The notes below the pieces were generated by a model. It did no database searches and was not told the origin of the DNA. It saw only the letters and a list, made by a program, of their open reading frames with translations. This document shows positions 1 to 10,295 of a DNA stretch of 64,000 nucleotides, piece by piece; position 1 is the stretch's first letter, and each line of letters begins with the position of its first letter. The stretch comes from Mimachlamys varia. Lineage: Eukaryota; Mollusca; Bivalvia; Pectinida; Pectinidae. The position numbers and the translations under genes were made by a program. Where the stretch lies: NCBI GenBank assembly GCA_947623455.1, contig OX392536.1:7311282-7375281 (forward strand). The letters are read 5' to 3'.

Positions 1-51
1 TCTCTGCTCTAAGATAGAAACTCCGATTTCTAAAACCAACGTAATTCCATC

Positions 52-100
52 TCTGTTCTAAGATAGAAACTTCGATTTCTAAAACCAACGTAATTCCATC
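52..100 (+). repeat. Example of the 49-bp monomer (linker 'aattccatc')
   Basis: This 49-bp copy starts with the variant 'tctgttctaag' and ends in 'aattccatc'. Related 49-bp linkers are 'aatctcatc' (followed by 'tctactctaag'), 'aatttcatc' and 'aatcccatc'. Each linker occupies set places in the higher-order unit, so it serves as a positional label. Confidence 0.95.
64..81. repeat. Inverted repeat (dyad) present in almost every monomer
   Basis: TAGAAA (64-69) and TTTCTA (76-81) are perfect reverse complements separated by six bases, CTTCGA. The arrangement recurs throughout the array. Arms are nearly invariant, while the centre is the most variable part of the monomer (cttcga, ctccga, ctttga, cttaga, cctcga, ctccaa, or the five-base attga). 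Arm changes are limited to a few marker monomers: TACAAA, TGGAAA, TCGAAA, TAGAAT and TTTATA. It could be a protein-binding palindrome or a weak hairpin; neither is shown by sequence alone. Confidence 0.85.
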
Positions 101-147
101 TCTGCTCTAAGATAGAAACTCCGATTTCTAAAACCAACGTAATCCTG
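101..147 (+). repeat. Example of the 47-bp monomer (linker 'aatcctg')
   Basis: This is a clean 47-bp copy, running from 'tctgctctaag' to the linker 'aatcctg', with 'ctccga' in the centre of its dyad; the other common centres are 'cttcga' and 'ctttga'. The 47-bp form differs from the 49-bp form only by a two-base length change in the linker. The two forms often alternate, giving a 96-bp dimer, but runs of the same form are common. Confidence 0.95.
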
Positions 148-395
148 TCTGCTCTAAGATCGAAACTCCGATTTCTAAAACCAATGTTATCCTATTTCTG
201 CTCTTAGATAGAAACTTTGATTTCTAAAACCTACGTTATCCTGTCTGCTCTAAGATAGAATTTTCGATTTCTAAAACCAACGTAAACCTGTCTGCTCTAA
301 GATACAAACTTCGATTTCTAAAATAACGTATTCCTTTCTCTGCTCTAAGATAGAAACTTCGATTTCTAAAACCAACGTAATCCAATCTCTGCTCT

Positions 396-2410
396 AGGAT
401 AGAAAATTGATTTCTAAAACCAACGTAATCCTGTCTGCTCTTAGATAGAAACTTCGATTTCTAAAACCAACGTAATCCCATCTCTGCTCTAAGATAGAAA
501 CTTCGATTTCTAAAATCAACATAATCCTGTCTGCTCTAAGATAGAAACTCCGATTTCTAAAACCAACGTAATTCCATCTCTGCTCTAAGATAGAAACTTC
601 GATTTCTAAAACCAACGTAATTCCATCTCTGTTCTAAGATAGAAACTTAGATTTCTAAAACCAACGTAATTCCATCTCTGCTCTAAGATAGAAACTTCGA
701 TTTCTAAAACCAACGCAATTCCATCTCTGCTCTAAGATAGAAACTCCGATTTCTAAAACCAACGTAATTCCATCTCTGTTCTAAGATAGAAACTCCGATT
801 TCTAAAACCAACGTAATCCTGTCTGCTCTAAGATAGAAACTCCGATTTCTAAAACCAATGTTATCCTATTTCTGCTCTTAGATAGAAACTTTGATTTCTA
901 AAACCTACGTTATTCTTTCTGCTCTAAGATAGAATTTTCGATTTCTAAAACCAACGTAAACCTGTCTGCTCTAAGATACAAACTTCGATTTCTAAAATAA
1001 CGTATTCCTTTCTCTGCTCTAAGATAGAAACTTCGATTTCTAAAACCAACGTAATCCAATCTCTGCTCTAGGATAGAAAATTGATTTCTAAAACCAACGT
1101 AATCCTGTCTGCTCTTAGATAGAAACTTCGATTTCTAAAACCAACGTAATCCCATCTCTGCTCTAAGATAGAAACTTCGATTTCTAAAATCAACATAATC
1201 CTGTCTGCTCTAAGATAGAAACTCCAATTTCTAAAACCAACGTAATTCCATCTCTGCTCTAAGATAGAAACTCCGATTTCTAAAACCAACGTAATTCCAT
1301 CTCTGTTCTAAGATAGAAACTTAGATTTCTAAAACCAACGTAATTCCATCTCTGCTCTAAGATAGAAACTTCGATTTCTAAAACCAACGCAATTCCATCT
1401 CTGCTCTAAGATAGAAACTCCGATTTCTAAAACCAACGTAATTCCATCTCTGTTCTAAGATAGAAACTCCGATTTCTAAAACCAACGTAATCCTGTCTGC
1501 TCTAAGATAGAAACTCCGATTTCTAAAACCAATGTTATCCTATTTCTGCTCTTAGATAGAAACTTTGATTTCTAAAACCTACGTTATTCTTTCTGCTCTA
1601 AGATAGAATTTTCGATTTCTAAAACCAACGTAAACCTGTCTGCTCTAAGATAGAAACTTCGATTTCTAAAACCAACGTCTTCCTTTCTCTGCTCTAAGAT
1701 AGAAACTTCGATTTCTAAAACCAACGTAATCCAATCTCTGCTCTAGGATAGAAAATTGATTTCTAAAACCAACGTAATCCTGTCTGCTCTTAGATAGAAA
1801 CTTCGATTTCTAAAATCAACATAATCCTCTGCTCTTAGATAGAAACTTCGATTTCTAAAACCAACGTAATCCTGTCTGCTCTAAGATACAAACTTCGATT
1901 TCTAAAACCAACGTAATCCTGTCTGCTCTAAGATAGAAATTCCGATTTCTAAAACCAACGTAATCCTGTCTGCTCTAAGATAGAAACTTTGATTTCTAAA
2001 ACCAACGTAATTCCATCTCTGCTCTAAGATAGAAACTCCGATTTCTAAAACCAACGTAATTCCATCTCTGTTCTAAGATAGAAACTTCGATTTCTAAAAC
2101 CAACGTAATTCCATCTCTGCTCTAAGATAGAAACTCCGATTTCTCAAACCAACGTAATCCTGTCTGCTCTAAGATAGAAACTCCGATTTCTAAAACCAAT
2201 GTTATCCTATTTCTGCTCTTAGATAGAAACTTTGATTTCTTAAACCTACGTTATTCTGTCTGCTCTAAGATAGAATTTTCGATTTCTAAAACCAACGTAA
2301 ACCTGTCTGCTCTAAGATAGAAACTTCGATTTCTAAAATAACGTATTCCTTTCTCTGCTCTAAGATAGAAACTTCGATTTCTAAAACCAACGTAATCCAA
2401 TCTCTGCTCT
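396..2410 (+). repeat. Three consecutive ~674-bp 14-mer sub-repeats
   Basis: Units 396-1069, 1070-1744 and 1745-2410 each run from one 'ctctagg' marker monomer to the next. The first two hold, in order: the marker; a 'cccatc' monomer; an 'aaaatcaacataatcc' monomer; a run of 'aattccatc' monomers including 'cttaga' and 'gcaattcc' variants; 'caatgttatcctatttc'; 'cctacgttat'; 'gaattttcg'; 'gatacaaac' or 'gatagaaac'; and 'aatccaatc'. The third has a different middle. Other 14-mer units start at 4011, 6288, 6962, 9229 and 11556. Confidence 0.87.
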
Positions 2411-2750
2411 AGGATAGAAAATTGATTTCTAAAACCAACGTAATCCTGTCTGCTCTTAGATAGAAACTTCGATTTCTAAAACCAACGTAATCCCATCTCT
2501 GCTCTCAGATAGAAACTTCGATTTCTAAAATCAACATAATCCTCTGCTCTTAGATAGAAACTTCGATTTCTAAAACCAACGTAATCCTGTCTGCTCTAAG
2601 ATAGAAACTTCGATTTCTAAAACCAACGTAATCCTGTCTGCTCTAAGATAGAAACTCCGATTTCTAAAACCAACGTAATCCTGTCTGCTCTAAGATAGAA
2701 ACTTTGATTTCTAAAACCAACGTACTCCTTTCTCTGTTCTTCTGCTCTAA

Positions 2751-5027
2751 GATGGAAACTTCGATTTCTAAAACCAACGTAATCCCATCTCTGCTCTAAG
2801 CTCTAAGATGGAAACTTCGATTTCTAAAACCAACGTTATCCTGTCTGATCTAAGATAGAAACTCCGATTTCTAAAACCTACGTAATTCCATCTCTGCTCT
2901 AAGATAGAAATTCCGATTTATAAAACCAACGTTATCCTGTCTGCTCTAAGATAGAAACTTCGATTTCTAAAACCAACGTAATCCTGTCTGCTCTAAGATA
3001 GAAACTTTGATTTCTAAAACCAACGTAATCTCATCTCTACTCTAAGATAGAAACTTCGATTTCTAAAACCAACGTAATCTCATCTCTACTCTAAGATAGA
3101 AACTTCGATTTCTAAAACCAACGTAATCTCATCTCTACTCTAAGATAGAAACTTTGATTTCTAAAACCAACGTAATCCTGTCTGCTCTAAGATAGAAACT
3201 TCGATTTCTAAAACCAACGTAATTTCATCTCTGCTCTAAGATAGAAACTTTGATTTCTAAAACCAACGTAATTCCATCTCTACTCTAAGATAGAAACTTC
3301 GATTTCTAAAACCAACGTAATCCTGTCTGCTCTAAGATAGAAATTTCGATTTCTAAAACCAACGTAATTCCATCTCTGCTCTAAGATAGAAACTTCGATT
3401 TCTAAAACCAACGTAATCCTGTCTGCTCTAAGATAGAAACTCCGATTTCTAAAACCAACGTAATTCCATCTCTGCTCTAAGATAGAAACTCCGATTTCTA
3501 AAACCAACGTAATTCCATCTCTGTTCTAAGATAGAAACTTCGATTTCTAAAACCAACGTAATTCCATCTCTGCTCTAAGATAGAAACTTCGATTTCTAAA
3601 ACCAACGCAATTCCATCTCTGCTCTAAGATAGAAACTCCGATTTCTAAAACCAACGTAATTCCATCTCTGTTCTAAGATAGAAACTTCGATTTCTAAAAC
3701 CAACGTAATTCCATCTCTGCTCTAAGATAGAAACTCCGATTTCTAAAACCAACGTAATCCTGTCTGCTCTAAGATCGAAACTCCGATTTCTAAAACCAAT
3801 GTTATCCTATTTCTGCTCTTAGATAGAAACTTTGATTTCTAAAACCTACGTTATCCTGTCTGCTCTAAGATAGAATTTTCGATTTCTAAAACCAACGTAA
3901 ACCTGTCTGCTCTAAGATACAAACTTCGATTTCTAAAATAACGTATTCCTTTCTCTGCTCTAAGATAGAAACTTCGATTTCTAAAACCAACGTAATCCAA
4001 TCTCTGCTCTAGGATAGAAAATTGATTTCTAAAACCAACGTAATCCTGTCTGCTCTTAGATAGAAACTTCGATTTCTAAAACCAACGTAATCCCATCTCT
4101 GCTCTAAGATAGAAACTTCGATTTCTAAAATCAACATAATCCTGTCTGCTCTAAGATAGAAACTCCGATTTCTAAAACCAACGTAATTCCATCTCTGCTC
4201 TAAGATAGAAACTTCGATTTCTAAAACCAACGTAATTCCATCTCTGTTCTAAGATAGAAACTTAGATTTCTAAAACCAACGTAATTCCATCTCTGCTCTA
4301 AGATAGAAACTTCGATTTCTAAAACCAACGCAATTCCATCTCTGCTCTAAGATAGAAACTCCGATTTCTAAAACCAACGTAATTCCATCTCTGTTCTAAG
4401 ATAGAAACTCCGATTTCTAAAACCAACGTAATCCTGTCTGCTCTAAGATAGAAACTCCGATTTCTAAAACCAATGTTATCCTATTTCTGCTCTTAGATAG
4501 AAACTTTGATTTCTAAAACCTACGTTATTCTTTCTGCTCTAAGATAGAATTTTCGATTTCTAAAACCAACGTAAACCTGTCTGCTCTAAGATAGAAACTT
4601 CGATTTCTAAAATAACGTATTCCTTTCTCTGCTCTAAGATGGAAACTTCGATTTCTAAAACCAACGTAATCCAATCTCTGCTCTAGGATAGAAAATTGAT
4701 TTCTAAAACCAACGTAATCCTGTCTGCTCTTAGATAGAAACTTCGATTTCTAAAACCAACGTAATCCCATCTCTGCTCTAAGATAGAAACTTCGATTTCT
4801 AAAACCAACGTAATCCAATCTCTGCTCTAGGATAGAAAATTGATTTCTAAAACCAACGTAATCCTGTCTGCTCTAAGATAAAAACTTCGATTTCTAAAAC
4901 CAACGTAATCCTGTCTGCTCTAAGATAGAAACTCCGATTTCTAAAACCAACGTAATCCTGTCTGCTCTAAGATAGAAACTTTGATTTCTAAAACCAACGT
5001 ACTCCTTTCTCTGTTCTTCTGCTCTAA
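2751..5027 (+). repeat. Left domain unit 2, 2,277 bp
   Basis: It is bounded by the 'ctctaagatgg' marker that follows the elongated linker 'cctttctctgttcttctg'. It contains the canonical HOR order plus one extra 14-mer (4011-4684) and a third 'ctctagg' monomer only 144 bp further on (4829), an irregular join. The second gatgg monomer is preceded by a duplicated 'ctctaag' ('ctctaagctctaag'). Bases about 2,700-4,740 match about 4,977-7,017 at offset 2,277. Confidence 0.87.
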
Positions 5028-7968
5028 GATGGAAACTTCGATTTCTAAAACCAACGTAATCCCATCTCTGCTCTAAGCTCTAAGATGGAAACTTCGATTT
5101 CTAAAACCAACGTAATCCTGTCTGATCTAAGATAGAAACTCCGATTTCTAAAACCTACGTAATTCCATCTCTGCTCTAAGATAGAAATTCCGATTTATAA
5201 AACCAACGTTATCCTGTCTGCTCTAAGATAGAAACTTCGATTTCTAAAACCAACGTAATCCTGTCTGCTCTAAGATAGAAACTTTGATTTCTAAAACCAA
5301 CGTAATCTCATCTCTACTCTAAGATAGAAACTTCGATTTCTAAAACCAACGTAATCTCATCTCTACTCTAAGATAGAAACTTCGATTTCTAAAACCAACG
5401 TAATCTCATCTCTACTCTAAGATAGAAACTTTGATTTCTAAAACGTACGTAATCCTGTCTGCTCTAAGATAGAAACTTCGATTTCTAAAACCAACGTAAT
5501 TTCATCTCTGCTCTAAGATAGAAACTTTGATTTCTAAAACCAACGTAATTCCATCTCTACTCTAAGATAGAAACTTCGATTTCTAAAACCAACGTAATCC
5601 TGTCTGCTCTAAGATAGAAATTTCGATTTCTAAAACCAACGTAATTCCATCTCTGCTCTAAGATAGAAACTTCGATTTCTAAAACCAACGTAATCCTGTC
5701 TGCTCTAAGATAGAAACTCCGATTTCTAAAACCAACGTAATTCCATCTCTGCTCTAAGATAGAAACTCCGATTTCTAAAACCAACGTAATTCCATCTCTG
5801 TTCTAAGATAGAAACTTCGATTTCTAAAACCAACGTAATTCCATCTCTGCTCTAAGATAGAAACTTCGATTTCTAAAACCAACGCAATTCCATCTCTGCT
5901 CTAAGATAGAAACTCCGATTTCTAAAACCAACGTAATTCCATCTCTGTTCTAAGATAGAAACTTCGATTTCTAAAACCAACGTAATTCCATCTCTGCTCT
6001 AAGATAGAAACTCCGATTTCTAAAACCAACGTAATCCTGTCTGCTCTAAGATCGAAACTCCGATTTCTAAAACCAATGTTATCCTATTTCTGCTCTTAGA
6101 TAGAAACTTTGATTTCTAAAACCTACGTTATCCTGTCTGCTCTAAGATAGAATTTTCGATTTCTAAAACCAACGTAAACCTGTCTGCTCTAAGATACAAA
6201 CTTCGATTTCTAAAATAACGTATTCCTTTCTCTGCTCTAAGATAGAAACTTCGATTTCTAAAACCAACGTAATCCAATCTCTGCTCTAGGATAGAAAATT
6301 GATTTCTAAAACCAACGTAATCCTGTCTGCTCTTAGATAGAAACTTCGATTTCTAAAACCAACGTAATCCCATCTCTGCTCTAAGATAGAAACTTCGATT
6401 TCTAAAATCAACATAATCCTGTCTGCTCTAAGATAGAAACTCCAATTTCTAAAACCAACGTAATTCCATCTCTGCTCTAAGATAGAAACTCCGATTTCTA
6501 AAACCAACGTAATTCCATCTCTGTTCTAAGATAGAAACTTAGATTTCTAAAACCAACGTAATTCCATCTCTGCTCTAAGATAGAAACTTCGATTTCTAAA
6601 ACCAACGCAATTCCATCTCTGCTCTAAGATAGAAACTCCGATTTCTAAAACCAACGTAATTCCATCTCTGTTCTAAGATAGAAACTCCGATTTCTAAAAC
6701 CAACGTAATCCTGTCTGCTCTAAGATAGAAACTCCGATTTCTAAAACCAATGTTATCCTATTTCTGCTCTTAGATAGAAACTTTGATTTCTAAAACCTAC
6801 GTTATTCTTTCTGCTCTAAGATAGAATTTTCGATTTCTAAAACCAACGTAAACCTGTCTGCTCTAAGATAGAAACTTCGATTTCTAAAATAACGTCTTCC
6901 TTTCTCTGCTCTAAGATAGAAACTTCGATTTCTAAAACCAACGTAATCCAATCTCTGCTCTAGGATAGAAAATTGATTTCTAAAACCAACGTAATCCTGT
7001 CTGCTCTTAGATAGAAACTTCGATTTCTAAAATCAACATAATCCTCTGCTCTTAGATAAATAACTTCGATTTCTAAAACCAACGTAATCCTGTCTGCTCT
7101 AAGATACAAACTTCGATTTCTAAAACCAACGTAATCCTGTCTGCTCTAAGATAGAAATTCCGATTTCTAAAACCAACGTAATCCTGTCTGCTCTAAGATA
7201 GAAACTTTGATTTCTAAAACCAACGTAATTCCATCTCTGCTCTAAGATAGAAACTCCGATTTCTAAAACCAACGTAATTCCATCTCTGTTCTAAGATAGA
7301 AACTTCGATTTCTAAAACCAACGTAATTCCATCTCTGCTCTAAGATAGAAACTCCGATTTCTAAAACCAACGTAATCCTGTCTGCTCTAAGATAGAAACT
7401 CCGATTTCTAAAACCAATGTTATCCTATTTCTGCTCTTAGATAGAAACTTTGATTTCTTAAACCTACGTTATTCTGTCTGCTCTAAGATAGAATTTTCGA
7501 TTTCTAAAACCAACGTAAACCTGTCTGCTCTAAGATAGAAACTTCGATTTCTAAAATAACGTATTCCTTTCTCTGCTCTAAGATAGAAACTTCGATTTCT
7601 AAAACCAACGTAATCCAATCTCTGCTCTAGGATAGAAAATTGATTTCTAAAACCAACGTAATCCTGTCTGCTCTTAGATAGAAACTTCGATTTCTAAAAC
7701 CAACGTAATCCCATCTCTGCTCTCAGATAGAAACTTCGATTTCTAAAATCAACATAATCCTCTGCTCTTAGATAGAAACTTCGATTTCTAAAACCAACGT
7801 AATCCTGTCTGCTCTAAGATAGAAACTTCGATTTCTAAAACCAACGTAATCCTGTCTGCTCTAAGATAGAAACTCCGATTTCTAAAACCAACGTAATCCT
7901 GTCTGCTCTAAGATAGAAACTTTGATTTCTAAAACCAACGTACTCCTTTCTCTGTTCTTCTGCTCTAA
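5028..7968 (+). repeat. Left domain unit 3, 2,941 bp
   Basis: Same markers as unit 2. 'ctctagg' monomers lie at 6288, 6962 and 7629, so two 14-mer steps (674 + 667 bp) are inserted into a 1,600-bp frame: 1,600 + 1,341 = 2,941. The stretch from about 6.13 kb is the second copy of the 5,218-bp-offset duplication. Private changes include 'acgtacgt' at 5443-5450 and 'gataaataacttcg' near 7055. Confidence 0.88.
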
Positions 7969-10295
7969 GATGGAAACTTCGATTTCTAAAACCAACGTAA
8001 TCCCATCTCTGCTCTAAGCTCTAAGATGGAAACTTCGATTTCTAAAACCAACGTAATCCTGTCTGATCTAAGATAGAAACTCCGATTTCTAAAACCTACG
8101 TAATTCCATCTCTGCTCTAAGATAGAAATTCCGATTTATAAAACCAACGTTATCCTGTCTGCTCTAAGATAGAAACTTCGATTTCTAAAACCAACGTAAT
8201 CCTGTCTGCTCTAAGATAGAAACTTTGATTTCTAAAACCAACGTAATCTCATCTCTACTCTAAGATAGAAACTTCGATTTCTAAAACCAACGTAATCTCA
8301 TCTCTACTCTAAGATAGAAACTTCGATTTCTAAAACCAACGTAATCTCATCTCTACTCTAAGATAGAAACTTTGATTTCTAAAACCAACGTAATCCTGTC
8401 TGCTCTAAGATAGAAACTTCGATTTCTAAAACCAACGTAATTTCATCTCTGCTCTAAGATAGAAACTTTGATTTCTAAAACCAACGTAATTCCATCTCTA
8501 CTCTAAGATAGAAACTTCGATTTCTAAAACCAACGTAATCCTGTCTGCTCTAAGATAGAAGTTTCGATTTCTAAAACCAACGTAATTCCATCTCTGCTCT
8601 AAGATAGAAACTTCGATTTCTAAAACCAACGTAATCCTGTCTGCTCTAAGATAGAAACTCCGATTTCTAAAACCAACGTAATTCCATCTCTGCTCTAAGA
8701 TAGAAACTCCGATTTCTAAAACCAACGTAATTCCATCTCTGTTCTAAGATAGAAACTTCGATTTCTAAAACCAACGTAATTCCATCTCTGCTCTAAGATA
8801 GAAACTTCGATTTCTAAAACCAACGCAATTCCATCTCTGCTCTAAGATAGAAACTCCGATTTCTAAAACCAACGTAATTCCATCTCTGTTCTAAGATAGA
8901 AACTTCGATTTCTAAAACCAACGTAATTCCATCTCTGCTCTAAGATAGAAACTCCGATTTCTAAAACCAACGTAATCCTGTCTGCTCTAAGATCGAAACT
9001 CCGATTTCTAAAACCAATGTTATCCTATTTCTGCTCTTAGATAGAAACTTTGATTTCTAAAACCTACGTTATCCTGTCTGCTCTAAGATAGAATTTTCGA
9101 TTTCTAAAACCAACGTAAACCTGTCTGCTCTAAGATACAAACTTCGATTTCTAAAATAACGTATTCCTTTCTCTGCTCTAAGATAGAAACTTCGATTTCT
9201 AAAACCAACGTAATCCAATCTCTGCTCTAGGATAGAAAATTGATTTCTAAAACCAACGTAATCCTGTCTGCTCTTAGATAGAAACTTCGATTTCTAAAAC
9301 CAACGTAATCCCATCTCTGCTCTAAGATAGAAACTTCGATTTCTAAAATCAACATAATCCTGTCTGCTCTAAGATAGAAACTCCGATTTCTAAAACCAAC
9401 GTAATTCCATCTCTGCTCTAAGATAGAAACTTCGATTTCTAAAACCAACGTAATTCCATCTCTGTTCTAAGATAGAAACTTAGATTTCTAAAACCAACGT
9501 AATTCCATCTCTGCTCTAAGATAGAAACTTCGATTTCTAAAACCAACGCAATTCCATCTCTGCTCTAAGATAGAAACTCCGATTTCTAAAACCAACGTAA
9601 TTCCATCTCTGTTCTAAGATAGAAACTCCGATTTCTAAAACCAACGTAATCCTGTCTGCTCTAAGATAGAAACTCCGATTTCTAAAACCAATGTTATCCT
9701 ATTTCTGCTCTTAGATAGAAACTTTGATTTCTAAAACCTACGTTATTCTTTCTGCTCTAAGATAGAATTTTCGATTTCTAAAACCAACGTAAACCTGTCT
9801 GCTCTAAGATAGAAACTTCGATTTCTAAAATAACGTATTCCTTTCTCTGCTCTAAGATAGAAACTTCGATTTCTAAAACCAACGTAATCCAATCTCTGCT
9901 CTAGGATAGAAAATTGATTTCTAAAACCAACGTAATCCTGTCTGCTCTTAGATAGAAACTTCGATTTCTAAAACCAACGTAATCCCATCTCTGCTCTAAG
10001 AAAGAAACTTCGATTTCTAAAATCAACGTAATTTCATCTCTGCTCTAAGATAGAAACTCCGATTTCTAAAACCATCGTAATTCCATCTCTACTCTAAGAT
10101 AGAAACTTCGATTTCTAAAACCAACGTAATCCTGTCTGCTCTAAGATAGAAACTTCGATTTCTAAAACCAACGTAATCCTGTCTGCTCTAAGATAGAAAC
10201 TCCGATTTCTAAAACCAACGTAATCCTGTCTGCTCTAAGATAGAAACTTTGATTTCTAAAACCAACGTACTCCTTTCTCTGTTCTTCTGCTCTAA
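7969..10295 (+). repeat. Left domain unit 4, 2,327 bp
   Basis: Same boundary linker as units 2 and 3. 'ctctagg' monomers at 9229 and 9903 mark one 674-bp 14-mer. The distance from 7629 to 9229 is exactly 1,600 bp, the canonical HOR length. Near 9,998 a monomer reads 'ctaagaaagaaac' and sits beside the end of the long match to 0.9-4.8 kb. Confidence 0.87.

Larger units (their letters stand above)
1..2750 (+). repeat. Left domain unit 1 (partial): serial 14-mer sub-repeats
   Basis: This is the 3' part of a higher-order unit whose beginning lies outside the window. The marker monomer 'ctctaggatagaaaattg' (a one-base-deleted copy) occurs at 396, 1070, 1745 and 2411, spacing 674, 675 and 666 bp, so this stretch is a run of about 14-monomer sub-repeats. 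Bases 1 to about 1,188 match 3616-4803 (offset 3,615). From about 915 onward the sequence instead matches 6.13 kb onward at offset 5,218. Confidence 0.88.

Noticed and set aside
70..86. CENP-B box
   Set aside because: The 'cttcgatttctaaaacc' segment shares TTCG with the box but lacks the required downstream A and CGGG.
79..86. Telomere-like 'ctaaaacc' (resembling CCCTAAAA)
   Set aside because: One eight-base match per monomer, never in tandem, and every copy sits inside the satellite unit.
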